This document shows positions 10,209-23,540 of a DNA stretch of 64,000 nt, piece by piece; the first letter of the stretch is position 1; every line of letters starts with the position of its first letter. This DNA is from Staphylotrichum longicolle (taxonomy: Eukaryota > Ascomycota > Sordariomycetes > Sordariales > Chaetomiaceae), in contig JAHCVI010000003.1 in NCBI GenBank assembly GCA_019096155.1, positions 186,001 through 250,000 on the forward strand. Direction: 5' to 3'. Made by a program: the position numbers and the translations under genes. The notes below the pieces were generated by a model. The model was not told the DNA's origin, did no database searches, and saw only the letters and a list, made by a program, of their open reading frames with translations.

Positions 10209-13200
10209 ATGAACGGCACCAGCCCCGCTGCCCGCTCCAAGCGCAAGGAGCCGCCGCATGCCGTCGACGGCCGCCACCCAAAGCACCACCGCCCGAACGG
10301 AGACCTGTCCGTCGCCGACGACAACACCCCCGAGACGCCCGACGACTTCGAGGGCGAGTACGAAGAATATGAGGATCCCAGGTTATCGGCCATCCTCCCG
10401 ACTGGCGCCGACACGGCCGAGTGGCAGGCGACCATCCAGAGCGTCGTACGGAACGTCGTGTCGATCCGCTTCTGCCAGACGTGCTCCTTTGACACGGACC
10501 CGGCCTTGACGAGCGAGGCGACGGGGTTCGTCGTCGACGCCGAGAGAGGGTTAGTCCGGACGAGGCACCAGGTCAAGTCGCAAGCTAACCATCATCTTAC
10601 AGATACATCCTGACAAACCGCCACGTTGTTGGCTCAGGTCCCTTCTGGGGATACTGCATCTTCGACAACCACGAGGAGGTCGATGCCTACCCGGTGTACC
10701 GCGACCCGGTCCACGACTTTGGCATCCTCAAGTTCGACCCTAAGGCCATCAAATACATGCCCGTGGCTGCCCTGCCGCTGCGGCCGGATCTCGCCAAAGT
10801 CGGCATTGAGATCAGGGTGGTCGGTAACGATGCCGGCGAAAAGCTCAGCATTCTTTCCGGTGTCATCAGCAGACTGGACCGTAACGCGCCCGAGTACGGC
10901 GATGGATACAGCGACTTCAACACGTGCTACTACCAGGCTAGCGCGGCAGCCAGCGGTGGCAGTTCCGGCAGTCCCGTCGTTAACATTGATGGGTACGCTG
11001 TAGCGCTGCAGGCTGGTGGCCGAGCGGATGGTGCCGCGACGGACTATTTCCTGCCGCTGGACAGGCCGTTGCGGGCTTTGAAGTGCCTGCAAGAAGGGAA
11101 CCCGATCACCCGTGGCGACATCCAGTGTCAATTCATCCTCAAGCCGTTCGACGAGTGCCGCAGACTCGGGCTGACCCCCGAGTGGGAAGCCCAGATCCGC
11201 AAGGCGTTCCCCAAGGAGACCAACATGCTGGTCGCCGAGATTGTCCTGCCAAAGGGCCCGTCACACGAGAAGATCGAGGAGGGAGACGTCCTGATCAAGG
11301 TCAACGGCGAGCTGCTTACCCAGTTCATCCGGCTGGATGACACGCTCGACTCGAGCGTCGGTAAGACGGTCAAGCTCATGCTGCTCCGCGGCGGTGAGGA
11401 GGTCGAGGTCGAGATCGAGGTTGGCGACCTGCACAAGATCACTCCCGACCGCTTCGTGTCGGTTGCCGGAGGCAGCTTCCACAGCCTGTCGTACCAGCAG
11501 GCTCGGCTCTATGGCGTGGCCTGCCAGGGCGTCTACGTGTGCGAGGCGGGCGGCTCGTGGCGGTTTGAGAATGCTGAAAACGGCTGGCTGATCCAGACGG
11601 TCGACCACAAGAAGACGCCCGACCTCGAGACGTTTATCGAGGTGGTCAAGAACATCCCGGACAAGGCGCGCGTCGTAGTCACGTACAAGCACCTGCGCGA
11701 CCTGCACACCCTCAATACCACCATCATCTACATGGACAGGCACTGGTCCAAGAAGATGAAGCTGGCCGTCCGGAACGACGAGACGGGCCTGTGGGACTTC
11801 TCCAACCTGGCAGAACCCCTTCCGCCGGTCGCCCCCGTGCCCAGGAAGGCCGCGTTCATCCAGCTCGAGCACACGTCGCACCCCGCGGTTGCCGACCTCG
11901 TGCGGAGCTTCGTGCACGTCAGCTGCACCATGCCCGTCAAGCTGGACGGTTTCCCCAAGAACCGGAAGTGGGGCATGGGTCTCGTCCTCGACGCCGACAA
12001 GGGCCTCGTGGTAATATCGAGAGCCATTGTCCCCTATGACCTCTGCGACATTAGTATTACCATTGCCGATTCCATTGTCGTCGAGGGCAAGGTCGTGTTC
12101 CTCCACCCCTTGCAAAACTACGCCATCATCCAGTACGACCCGAAGCTCGTCGATGCGCCGGTCCTCAGCGCCAAGCTCAGCACCGAGGAGATCACGCAGG
12201 GTGCGTCGACCTACTTCATCGGCTACAACCGCATCGGGCGCATCGTCCATGCGGCGACGACCGTGACCGAGATCTTTGCCGTCACAATACCGGCCAACTC
12301 GGGGGGCGCCCGGTACCGGGCCGTCAACGTGGACGCCATCACGGTCGACACCAATCTCAGCGGCCAGTGCGGCAGCGGCGTGCTCGTCGCGCAAGACGGC
12401 ACGGTGCAGGCGCTCTGGCTGACGTACCTGGGCGAGCGGAACGCGTCGACGCACCGCGACGAGGAATACCACCTCGGCCTGGCGACGCCGACGCTGCTGC
12501 CCGTGGTGCAGCAGATCCAGCAGGGCATCGACCCCAAGCTCCGGATGCTGTCGGTCGAGTTCCGGGCGATCCAGATGTCGCAGGCGCGCCTCATGGGGGT
12601 CTCGGAGGAGTGGATCCACCAGGTCTCGCTGGCCAACACGTCGCACCACCAGCTCTTCATGGTGACGAAGCGCACGTTTGAGCGCAACGAGCAGGAGGGC
12701 GACGCGGCGCTGCTCGAGGGTGACGTCCTGCTCACGCTCAACGGCAAGATCATCACCAAGATCTCGGACCTGGACATCATGTACTCGCACGAGACGCTCG
12801 ACGCCGTCATCGTGCGCGACTGCCAGGAGCTGAGCCTCAAGCTGCCGACGGTGGCGGCTGACGACGTCGAGACGGACCGGGCCGTGTCGTTCTGCGGCGC
12901 CATCTTTCACGCGCCGCACCACGCCGTCCGGCAGCAGATCAGCAAGCTGTTCAGCGAGGTCTACGTCTCGGCGCGCACGCGGGGCTCGCCGGCGTACCAG
13001 TACGGCCTGGCGCCGACCAACTTTATCACGCACGTCAACGGCAAGCCGACGCCGGATCTCGAGTCGTTCCTGCAGGCGGTGGTCAAGATTCCGGACAATA
13101 CCTGTGAGTTTTCCCTCTCCTCAACCAAACCCATTCCGTGTTGAAAGAGAAAGTCTGACATGATTTGTGTGTGTGTGTGATGCAGACTTCCGCCTCAGGG

Positions 13201-13418
13201 CCATGACGTTTGACAGCGTCCCGTGGGTTGTCACGATGAAGAAGAACGACCACTATTTCCCGACTATGGAACTGGTCAAGGACGCGACCGAGGAGTGCGG
13301 CTGGCGGCGGGTCACGTACGAGGGCGGGAAAGTGATCCAGGGCGAGGGTCCGGACGGCGTCGTCGCGCCGGCGGGCGAGAGCACGGATATGGACGCGGAT
13401 TCGGGCTTGTGCGATTAA
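10209..13418 (+). CDS. nma111: Pro-apoptotic HtrA-type serine protease NMA111
   Basis: Three exons: 10209-10549, 10603-13103 and 13186-13418, giving 1,024 aa, the usual length for fungal Nma111. The protein is a nuclear HtrA-family protease linked to apoptosis-like death and stress. The first trypsin-like domain has a complete triad: His121 in LTNRHVVGSG, Asp152 in PVHDFGIL and Ser235 in SGGSSGSPVV. PDZ-like domains follow, then a second, degenerate protease domain in which GQCGSGV replaces the active-site Ser with Cys, as expected for the family's inactive repeat. SKRKEPP near the N-terminus is a plausible nuclear localisation signal. The ATG at 10209 (MNGTSPAARSKRK) matches the family start; in-frame ATGs at 10194 and 9888 would lengthen the N-terminus by 5 or 107 residues, the latter adding an Arg/Ser-rich presequence-like extension. 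Confidence 0.93.
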
Positions 13419-14440
13419 GGCAGTTGGTTTGTGGACCAGGTTGTGTGTTTGTTGTACAATATACTTTGGGGGCAGAGGGGGGAGGGGGTTTCTGAGGATT
13501 GATACCAGGGATCGGTATCAAAGGGGGTTTAATCAGCCAGCGCTGGGGTAGTGGGTGCAAGAGCGCGCGGGTATAGATGCATAGACGGACAGATGCAATT
13601 GCAGAGAAATGGAGTGGCTACCCCCAGGGGCGCTCAGGGGGGTAAACAAACTGCAAGGCTGGGGACCATGGTGCTTGCATGGTTGCCGGCTGCCAAGATT
13701 GTTGTAATCGGGGCTTCCTCTATCCTTTGCATTTTTGGCATCACATCACTGCTGTCAATGGCCAATTGCAAGTCCGAAGTGCACCACAGCTGCAAATGAA
13801 ACAGCGACGCCAAGCATCCAGTCTCGACTCTGCACGTCACTCGCCCCATCTGCGGCCCATGGGCCATGAGGCCATGGGATGGGGCCAGCCTCCCTCGCTG
13901 ACCGCCTTCCGCCAAACAAGAGTGCACGATACCGTTGGCTCGAGGGGTTTGTTTCTGCGACATTCTGGGATTTTGTGCTGGCCAACAACAACTGCTTGTC
14001 CTGTCCTCTGTTTGTTTCGAGTTGGACTCTTGCGAGTGCCCCTCAATTGTCCTGTCTTGTGATTAACATTACAGGCCCCACGGACTGCTTTGGCTGGCTA
14101 GCCCCGCCTGAACTTGACGTGTCGCCCGCGCTGTAACTTTATTTTTTGGGAACCCCTCCGACTCGGCGCCCGCAGGGGTTCTTCAACGAGCGCCTGCTTA
14201 GAGCAACTCAGCGTTGACGTGGAATTTCCGCCAAAACAGAGCGCACTCCGCAAGACAAGACCTCTGGACCGCGTCAATTGCCTCGGGTACATGTTCATGG
14301 CAACGGTTGCGTAGCAGTCTGTCTGTCTGTCTCCGACGTCGAGCCATTGAGCCATTGCGCGTCCCCCCTTGGGGAAGGCTTCTTACACCGACATTGTTCC
14401 CGACATTATTCCCAACATTGTCCCCCGACACCCTTCAGCC
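13419..14440. other. Intergenic region, nma111 to avl9
   Basis: A gene-free kilobase. A CTGT tetranucleotide run lies at about 14318-14333. Just before the AVL9 start there are three degenerate copies of a 12-mer built on ACATTGTTCCC (about 14390-14425). I see no other structure. Confidence 0.4.
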
Positions 14441-17193
14441 ATGTCCGCCCCTCCGACGCCGACAACGACGACGGAAAAGGGGGCCAGCAGCGGCTTCACT
14501 CCCCTCGTCGCCGTCGTCGACTTCCACCATGCGCGCGGCCCCGAGGTAGAGACATGGTTCGGCGTCGAGGAAGGCCGGGACCCGGCTGCCGAGTACGACT
14601 GGACCCTGCTGCCCTTTATGGCCCTGAGCGACGGCGCCCACGCGTATGTTTCTTTCCTTCCCAGCTCCAATATTTACTGACAGTCCTCGTCCCCAGCCTC
14701 ACCGAAGACTTCTCCTACTTTACCCTCCTCCGCCCGGCCATCACCACCGCCTCCCCCAACCCCGCGCCAGCGACCTCCCTCTTCGGCATCTCGTGCACCC
14801 GCCAGATGGACGCCGCCCAGCTCCTCGTCCGCCCGCCCGACGTCACCCGCTCGACCGTGCAAAAGGCCGTCGTCGTCATCGCCGACAGCCCCCAGTACTT
14901 TGGCGTGCTGCGCGAGCGCCTGAGCGTCGTCACCAAGGCCTGGTTCGCCCAGCGCGAGTTCACCGACGTCGAGATCCTGCGCCGCTTCCAGGAGAGCCTG
15001 GCCGACGAGAAGGCGCGCGGCCTGATGCACGAGGACGAGGACCGGGACCAGTACCTCGGCCTGAGCCTGCGGGAGCTGGTCAGGGAGTTTAGGTGGCAGA
15101 CGCTGGTCTTGCTCAAGTGCTGTTTGCTGCAGCCGAAGGTGGGTTTCGAGTTTATTTTCCATGTAATGGGGGTGTCTATGCTGACCTAGGGTGGGTGGGT
15201 GTTAGATGTTGTTCTTTGGAACGCGATGCGAGCGCCTGTGTCTGACGCAGTTCTCGTTGATATCGTTGATACCGGGGCTGCTCCGCAACCTGCAGGACTC
15301 GGCCGGGCCCGAGTTGGATAGCTATGAGAAGAGCCTAACGACGCCGACGAGCTTGAGGACGAGCGACCGGAACTCGCTGTTGTCATACATGGGACTGCCA
15401 TTGCAGATTTTCGGAAAGGTATGAAAGCGGCCTCCTGATTTCATTCCCATCAAAAATAAACCCCAGATGCTCACGTCTCTTTGCAGGGCAGCTTGTTCGG
15501 CCCCTACACCCCGCTGCAACAACTCGACATCCTCGCCGACTTTGGCACCAAGTCCTACATCGTCGGCAGCACCAACTCGCTCCTGCTCCAGCAAAAGGAC
15601 CGGTACAGCGACATCCTGATCAACCTCGACGAGGGCACCATCAACATCACCTCGCCCTCCCTCAAAGCCGCGCTCCAACTCTCCACCCCGGACCGCCGCT
15701 GGATCGACTTCATCACCCAAAACGTCAACGACACTTGGGACGACGCCAACCCGTCCCGCCCCAAGACCATGGGCTACGTTGGCAGCGAGGAGTTCATCCG
15801 CGTGCAGTTTGAGGAGTACCTCCTTTCGCTCATCGCCTCGGTCAAGTACCGCGCCCACCTCGCCAAGCACGCCCACAACCCGCGCATCATGCTCCTCCCG
15901 GACATTGAAGGCGACCCGTCGACCGATTTCGGCCCGGACTTCATCGACGCCTGGACGCGCACCGAGAACCACCGCCTCTGGGCCGCGCACACTGACTCGC
16001 ACCTGTTCGACATCATCGAGCCGCGCCACCCGTGCGCGGGCGGGCTGACCATCGACGACATCCAGCGCCGCATCACGCAGCAGGTGCAGGACCTGCACTG
16101 GGACGAGCGCTTCGCCGTCGGGAAGGAGGTACTGGGGCGGAATCTGGCCGCGGGCCGCGAGAAGGCGAGCACCCTGTTCAACAAGCTGTACGCGGACATG
16201 GAGGGCATGCGGGAGGCGCAGAGGCGGAAGAACGAGGAGGCCCGCGCGGCGCATCACAGTAACCACAACCACAATCACAACCCAGCGGGCGACGGGCAGC
16301 ACGGCGAGAAGAACGGCACGGCGACGACGCCGGCGGTGGGCGTCGACCTCGCCAAGGCGCAGCAGACGATGCAAGCGGTGGGCAGCAAGGCCGGAGCGTT
16401 CGTCAACAGCTGGGCCGCGTGGGCGGGCGAGAAGCGGCGCGCCGCGGCGGCCGGGTGGGGCAAGTCATCAACCACCACATCTACCACCACCAACAGCAGC
16501 AGCAGTGGCGGCGACAACACCCCAACGAGCCCGTCGGGAACGAGCAGCGGATGGGGCGCGAGCTGGGGCCGGGCCGCCGGCAGCAAGAACAGGACGTCCC
16601 AAGCGCCTGCCGCAGCCCCGACGCTATCCAACGACGCCGCGACGACGACGACGACGACGCCGTCGGTGGAAAAGAGCACCAACCGGACGTCAATCTCTTC
16701 TCTCCCCTTCAGAAACAACCACAACAAGACGGTAGAGTACTCGACTGCCGATCCCGAGTCTCGACCGTTGAACAGGAACTCTGGCGCTTCAATCTCGACA
16801 ACAATAAGCGACCGTTCTTTTGGGCTGGGGACAGTAGCATCGACACCAACAACAACAGCAACAACAACAGCAACAACAACGTCGGTACATGCCCCGGGGG
16901 ATGGGAGTGCGACACCGACTCCTGCCCTGTCGTCGAGCGCAAAGACAAATGGAACAGGGACTGGGGCAAGGACTGAGACTGAGACTGAGACTGCGAACGT
17001 GCCAGCAGCGAGTGCAGAGAAGGTCGGCGAGGTGTCTCCTCCATCTTCGGTGCACGAGAAGAAGAAGAACGGGAAAGAAGAGGAGGAGGAGGAGGAGGCA
17101 TCACCATCACCTCACCCCAATGCTGCGACGGACGACGCGGCCGAGGCAAAGGGGGCGTGGGAGACGACGACGACGACGACGACGACGAGGTGA
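14441..17193 (+). CDS. avl9: AVL9, late secretory pathway protein (DENN-type)
   Basis: Four exons: 14441-14643, 14697-15138, 15206-15418 and 15487-17193, giving 854 aa. Avl9 acts in exocytic transport from the Golgi and belongs to the DENN superfamily of Rab regulators. Family signatures include VAVVDFHHARGPEVE at the N-terminus, ADSPQYFGVLRERLSVVTKA and FTDVEILRRFQESL in the first third, and LPLQIFGKGSLFGPYTPLQQ followed by YIVGSTNSLLLQQKD in the middle. The last 280 residues are low-complexity Ser/Thr/Asn, with Thr tracts encoded by ACG/ACA runs, and end in a run of eight Thr and one Arg encoded by (GAC)n-type DNA. An ATG at 14369 is also in frame but lacks conserved sequence, so 14441 was preferred. 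Confidence 0.88.
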
Positions 17194-17248
17194 CGGCGGG
17201 TCGGGCAGTAGTTGGCCCTGAACCAGTGCTGGCTTTTATCTGTTGTTT

Positions 17249-17267
17249 GTGTGTGTGTGTGTGTGTG
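17249..17267. repeat. GT dinucleotide microsatellite
   Basis: Nine and a half GT units lie in the 3' region of the AVL9 gene. It is a simple repeat and probably polymorphic in length. Confidence 0.9.
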
Positions 17268-17351
17268 CTGATGTGTTGGTGTGTTGGTGTCCCGTGGTCA
17301 CAATGTAAACAAGGTAGTGGTGGTGGCGGTAGGGGGGCGGGGATTGACTTG

Positions 17352-17356
<5 letters not shown>

Positions 17357-17382
<26 letters not shown>
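17357..17382. repeat. Poly-T tract, 26 nt
   Basis: Uninterrupted run of 26 T on the plus strand between two convergent genes. It could derive from a retrotransposed poly-A tail or a 3'-processing region, but no element is attached to it. The exact length is likely unreliable. Confidence 0.9.
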
Positions 17383-18317
17383 GGTTCCGACGATGAGTGG
17401 TGAAAGCTGGGCTGGGTTGGACATGAGGACGGCGTGGCATGGCATGGCATGGCATAGGTAGTTAGCATGGTGTGGTGGGCACGAGAGATACCAGGCTTCG
17501 TTATGGGCGGCAGAGCAAACGAGGTCGAATATAATAAAGGTTTCATGCAATTTGTAAGTTCCAATCAATCAAGCCTTCTCTGTTGACAACCCAGTTGAGG
17601 TCTGTCGAGACCACACCGAGTGGAGATGTGAATACAGGCGAGGCACGGAGAGGGGATGACGACTTAATAAACCTGCCTTAGTTATAAGAGGTCAGAGGCG
17701 TTTGAATTCTGAGTCCAACCAAAGAGGTCATAGTTTCATGGTAAGTGACCTCAACGCAAGTCAAAAACGAGGACAACTGGTCTAGCGAAAATACAAAAAC
17801 ACAAGTATTTCACCAATCCAAGTCGCATTTAAAATGCCAACGCAATTAACGGTGAACGACGAAAAAGTCATAATTATGCACGCCAGTTATAGTCCAACAC
17901 AGCCTCATCCATCAATCAATCCGTCAGTGTCTTTCCATCCACTGCCACCGTCCAACCCGCTGGTCATTCCACATGTCTCGCTCTTTGTCTGTCTCGCTCT
18001 CTCGCTCTCTCTCTCATGCAAACGACACCGCCCCGAGTCATACATGCGATCACCGCCCGATCCCGGACTCCCGCCGCCACCTCTTCTTCTCTTGCACCCG
18101 TGGCCGAACACCACATCAGCAACAGTTCTGTACGCTCTTGCCCAGTCCGTTTTTCTGCACCCCACCCCGGCGAGAGACAAAAATCCCTGAAACCCCGTCC
18201 GTTCCTTCTTCCAAACGCCGATTAAGCAGCTATTCTTGTGCCATGTCTTCGTCATGATCTGGTCTCATCTCTCGAGCCGTTTTTTGCGAACCCCTTCCAC
18301 CCGCCATTGGGCTGGCT

Positions 18318-19773
18318 TTATTGGCCGAGGAACTGCTGACCCTCCATGTGCCCGACGCTAGCGGCCTCCACGTTGTGGTAGTCGAGGATCTCCGAGTACC
18401 TGCGTGGATGACGGTCAGTCGACTTGGTATCCAAGGTGGTGGCAATAGAGACTCACATCATGATCTTCCATGTGTCCACGGGGAGGTCGGCGTCGTTAAA
18501 GCTCCAGTCAAACTTCTCCTCGGCGACGGGCTCGTCGGTGGGGTCGTGGTAGGGGGCGAGGTACTCGTGGGCCAGGGCCTCGGTGGCTGTTATCCGCTTC
18601 TTGGGGTCGAAGACGAGCATGCGCTCCAGGAGGTCGATCGCTATTTCTTGCGTGTTAGAATCTTGTTGACAGGGCGGGCGATGGCAGGAGGACAAACCTG
18701 TGGGGTCGGCGTTCTTGAACTTGTTCTTGAGGGGCTGCCTCTCGCGTTGAGGAAGCGACTTGACAAATCTCAGAGTCTGCGTATCGGGTCAGCGGATTGT
18801 CTCCGAGAAGTGATCAGGAACGGGCCACAAACATTCTCGCTGGCGATGGTGTTGATGACATCGTCGGGCGGTGTCCCCAACAGCTCCGTGATGATGGAGA
18901 ACTGGTTGACGTGGTCCTTGCCGGGGAAGAGCGGCTTGCCCTCGAGCATCTCGGCAAAGATGCAGCCGGCGCTCCAGATGTCAACCTCGACGTCGTACTT
19001 TTGCCAGGTGAGCATGATCTCGGGCGCGCGGTAGTATCTCGTCGACACGTAGCCCGTCATCTGAGGGTCCTGGATGCGGGCCAGACCGAAATCGCAAATC
19101 TTCAAGTCGCAGTTCTCGTTGACCAGGATGTTGCTGGGCTTGAGGTCTCTGTGGACGACGCCGGCGGAGTGGACGTATTTGAGGCCGCGCTGCAAAAAGT
19201 GTTAGCTCGGCAGTTATCGGGAGGGCCTGCCGGCGGCAGCGACGCACCATAATCTGGTAGAGGAAGTACTGGATGAACTGCTTCTCCAGCGGCCTGGAGG
19301 TGAGTAGCCTGTGGAGATCGGTACCCAAGAGCTCGGTCACGAAGTAGATATCTTCGAGCGGAGAAATGAAGATGTCGCTGAGCGAGATGACCTGCACAAC
19401 GCCGTCAGTTACGGCCGTCAGGGAGGCTGTCTTCGGGTCGCCAGGAAACCCACGTTCTCGTGCTTCAGGTGCTTCAACAGCTTGAGTTCGCGATATGTCC
19501 TCTTGGCCAGCACGGGAGTGCTAAAGGGCTTCATAATCTTCTTGATAGCGACATTCTGGCTGGTGAGCTGGTCCTTGGCAGAGCTGGGGCGCAGATGGCT
19601 GGTCAGCAAGAATTCACATGCAATGCAGTCGGTCTGCTGTGGGTTCAATGGAGTTCATGTGGGACGTACCAAACCAAACCGAACGCTCCCATGCCAACCG
19701 GCTGGAGGTCGGAATACCTCGATGTGATTTCAAAGGTGGTCCCAAAGATCTGGGCGCGCACGAATTCGGCCAT
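18318..19773 (-). CDS. hog1: HOG1/OS-2 stress-activated MAP kinase (p38 type)
   Basis: Seven exons, read from the right: 19773-19670, 19583-19454, 19391-19248, 19189-18833, 18776-18698, 18640-18457 and 18399-18318. They sum to 359 aa, the normal HOG1 length. It is the terminal kinase of the high-osmolarity pathway, active in cytoplasm and nucleus. The sequence shows a Gly-rich loop (GMGAFGLV), catalytic Lys in [14 protein letters not shown] with catalytic Asp141, DFG at 159-161 and the p38-type TGY activation loop at 171-173 in [15 protein letters not shown]. The common-docking region DDPTDEP-like acidic patch follows LAPYH. The start ATG opens [16 protein letters not shown], the invariant fungal N-terminus. 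All six introns have GT-AG ends. It runs convergently with AVL9. Confidence 0.97.
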
Positions 19774-22700
19774 GGCGGGCGATGTGTGTGGTGTTGTGGT
19801 TTGAAGAGTGAGCGAGGAGAGCTGGGGAGTGCGGGGCAGCAACCGAATGCGGGGAGGCAGATGGAAACTCAAAGCGCGTTGCGAGTTTCGCGGTTCCTCG
19901 GCGGATCAACGATCGTGTCGAACGGTTTTTGACGGGTTGACGGAGACGGCTTGCCAAAAGCAACAAAAGATGGAGATGGGGGACGGTGCAGGATTTCCCG
20001 GGGGAGGCTCGATTAGTTAACTCGCAGGGCCGGCAGTGGAAAGCGGAGCCGGAATGTCTTCTCAGAAACCGGGTCTGGAGGCGAAATGACAAAAGTTAGC
20101 GACAGGGTTCTGTGGGTGGCTGCGCTGGAGACAAGACGGCAAATGGCGAATTGTGGCAGAGGGGCCGCGTCTCAGTGGCTAATAACGAGTGGAAATGCAC
20201 CGTACCGTGTTAGCAAGGTAGCGGGCAGCTTTCGGTTGAGAACCAAGTGGTAGGTAGCGGAGTGCACCGGAGGTAGCAGCAAGTGGCCTTGAGCGAGTGC
20301 TGAAGGGAAAGCGCAATTTGTCGATCGCAGCGGTTGTGCTGTGGTGGGGTCGGTTCGGTGGCTGATTGTGCAGGCAGCCCGCTTTTTAGTCGTCGAGTGT
20401 CGATTCGAAGGTCTCTTCGAAACCCAAAGTTTCGGGGCTGGTATATCGCTGGCTGGGGAGGGCAACAACAACAGCAGCAGCAACGACGACGACAAGGCCT
20501 GGCAGACGCTCTGTTCGTGTCGGAGGGGGCAGAATCGGGTGTGGCGCTGGCAACGGGGAAAGTGTCAGAGACAAGCTATCCTCGTGTTGCAGGAGCTGGG
20601 CAAGTTGCAACCGGTTGCAGCAGCTCGTGTCATTGGTGTCACTGGCGACCACTTACCCGCTCAAGTCTGTGGGCTCGAGTCAAGTCGAGGCTCCAGGTGC
20701 AACGGGTGCAACAAAACACGCAGACGTAGGCGTAGGCGTCGGCGTCGGGTCAGGACAAGAGTTGGAGAGGCGAAAGAGGAGGAAATCCGGGGGGAGGTTC
20801 AGCAGGAGAGGCTCTTGATTATGAGGTGCCCGTGGGGACGGGGGCAGATCAAGTATTCGGGGAAGCTACCTCGAGCTGGGATGGCGCGGCTGGCGTGATG
20901 GGGTCCAGGATGCGACGCGGGGCCGGTTTGGCGTTTGCCCAGCAGGATATGCCAGAATCATCCCCAAATTCCATGGCACTCCCGCTTTCCCGTCCCTCCC
21001 GACTGACCCAATCCCACCAGGTCCGAGCCAGGGTGCACTGCATCAACACCGTTTTTGCGGCTGCTCACCCAGCTCACCCATGGCCAGTTTTATCTTACAC
21101 GCTGCCCAGGCTTGCCAGGCTCGCACCCCCCGTGAACCCGTGTGCAGAAAGATGCACTACTCCGTAGATTCCCCAATTGGTTTATTCTGTGCAGCTGTGT
21201 CGGCTCAACCCACCGTCACACCAAAGATATCCCCGCAACCGTTGCGTGGCCTCTTGTGCGCCTACAACCATTTTTCTCGTTCCCAGAGTACTGCCTGGCG
21301 ACCTCGCAGTTAAACCAAAAGACGGCGTGAATTTGCTCTTTGCGGGCCCGCAGCAAGGCCGGGGTCCTCGCCGACAATTCATCGTGAGAGGGGTTTCGCC
21401 GTGTCAGAGCAGTGCAATGACGTAGCCAGCATGGTGGGGGCGCTCAACCCCTGTCGGCGGCACAAGCCAATCGTGAGCAGCCAATCAGCCAGCTCTCGAT
21501 TTGCTGCCCCTCCAGACCCAGCCCGGCATCGAGTTTCTGTTGGGCAAGCGTGCAAGGAGACTTTGACGGATTGGCCCATGGGCCGGGGAAGCAGCGGAGC
21601 CCTGCCCTGCAGCCTCTTTGGCGGCTCACGTTGGCACGGTTGGCTCGAGTCCGTCACGGGGCCTTGCCGGGCGCGGACAGGACGCTCCGGCCAGGATTTG
21701 GACCCTGACGCGCCTGACAGAATTGAACCGTTCAAGGTCCGCTCCAGGTCAGCTCCAGGTCCACCGTCTTAGAGTCCAGCCAGGCTCCAGGCACCCCGAG
21801 GCACCTCACCGATGCACGTCTTGTCGCGCCATCGTCGCCTCAGCCGGCCTCCACGATCCCCATCAATGCTGCATCATCCGCCATCCGTCATCCAGGGGTT
21901 TTGAATGCCAAGCTTCGCAACATGCCGAGCCAGACCATTCGATCATCAGGGGGCGGCGAACAATCGAAGTCTCTGTGAAGCAGATCCGTAGATAAAAATA
22001 AGCGCTCCTGTCGTATTCACAGTTCCTCGGATGAATACTCCTTTTTTTCCCCGTTGCCCGTTGCCAGTCTTTGAGAACACCACGATAGCCGATCACCGGA
22101 AGCCTCCGACGGCCAGCTTCCCTGCCCAAACCGTCAGAAGATGCCCCCATCAGGACCCTGAAGCTCCTGGTGTACCCTGCACATCGCCCGCGCAGCCCAA
22201 GCCAAGCACAATGACGACAGCGAGCAGCCGCTGGGAAGAAGCAAAAGCCAAGCACCCGGCTGCAATCTCGAGCAAAAGGCGGCCCAAGTGGATACCAAGA
22301 CTCGCAAGATGTGCCCGTGAAGCGGGGCTCAGCTTGACGGGACTGAGAGGTTCCAAGCCAACCATGCACAATGACGTCGTTCTGGCTGGGCATCGACCCC
22401 ACCTCTTCCAATTTGAGAAGACAGAAGGCTCCAAACCCGAGAGGAGACTCGGACAAGAGGCGGAGCAGCCAATTTGTGTTTGTAGTGTTGATATGATGGC
22501 CATACCGAGTCAATCCCGAGTCAATGCGAAAACGAGATACTTTCTTGCTTGTCGTCCCACAAGCTATCTGGTTGCACTGTCTCGAGACTGTTCTGTGTCT
22601 CTGGTGGAAAAGCCGACGCCAACCCCGCCGAGATCCACCCTCAACCTAACCGAGACCCTGACTGATTTGCTCAGTGGGGTCGCCCAACAACAACCATGCC

Positions 22701-23540
22701 ACCCTGGCCGTGCACATCGCAGCAGCAGCAGCAGACAATCGGCCGTCTCATTTGCACGCAGTTATCTCTATCGAGTCCCGAAGATAGTCGATCTAGATAA
22801 TGGTACAGAACGGCATCGGGAAAAGACCTTGGCACTTAGCCCACTGCAGATATCTCCCTATCTGAATCCAACACCCCGCTCAAAGGCTGAGTGTGATGGA
22901 CACGGTACACTTGTGAGCGAATCAAGCAGAGACAGGAAACGTTATGAGAACCCAGGGCGGTGGTTGAGTTTGAAGTGCACTGTCCATGCAGAAAAGGGCG
23001 GCATGTTCCGTCTGGAAGGCTAGATAGTTGTTGTATCCATCCTTGAATTCAAGTCAAGGCTCGCCTCAGATGCTACCTCAACAGACGCAATACGCTGAGT
23101 ATTGCTTTGCGGTATCTAACCTCTGCTTCCACCCCAATGTCTCTGAGGTTCCGTCTGAGAGAGTTGGACTCATACGTTCTAGCAGATACCCCTCGAGCAA
23201 CACTCACAAAGTCGGTTCCAGTTCCAAAACTCTGGAGTGCTAGCGCTCGGCTTTTCGCACGACCTCCGGACCAGAACTCTTGCCCAAAAGTCACTTTTTT
23301 CCACGCCAAGCGACCACACCATATGCAACAAAAAGGAAGGAAACCCGCTGCTGTTTAAGTCTACCCAGAGCTTATACTGACTACCCTCCTGACCCACCTA
23401 CCCCCATCCACAGCCACGACACCACAAGTCATGCCCACACCAACCCTCGTCTACCCCCCTTCCCCCCTCTCTTCGAGCTCTTCTCACAACCTTCCACAAA
23501 CACACACGCCTTCACCTCCTCCCCCAAACCCGATCCCAAA
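19774..23540. other. Long gene-poor region upstream of hog1
   Basis: About 3.8 kb without a supportable gene. It contains the HOG1 promoter and leader, AAC/AGC and GAC triplet runs at about 20465-20495, and repeated CTCCAGGT at 21740-21765. One plus-strand frame of 330 codons (22031-23023) has no recognisable domain and is opposed by other open frames, so I do not call it. C-rich low complexity dominates 23400-23540. Confidence 0.4.

Larger units (their letters stand above)
17194..18317. other. Convergent intergenic region, avl9/hog1
   Basis: The 3' ends of AVL9 (plus) and HOG1 (minus) face each other here. The region holds a GT run, a 26-nt poly-T tract, short GGCAT repeats (17433-17454) and an AATAAA at about 17533 that could serve as a polyadenylation signal. 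No gene is visible. Confidence 0.5.

Noticed and set aside
11261..13033. 590-codon antisense frame within nma111
   Set aside because: Shadow of the GC-rich protease gene; Arg/Asp/Val-rich translation typical of antisense frames.
22031..23023. 330-codon plus-strand frame in the gene-poor region
   Set aside because: Composition is mixed, no motif is recognised, and an opposing 216-codon frame overlaps it. Transcript evidence would be needed.
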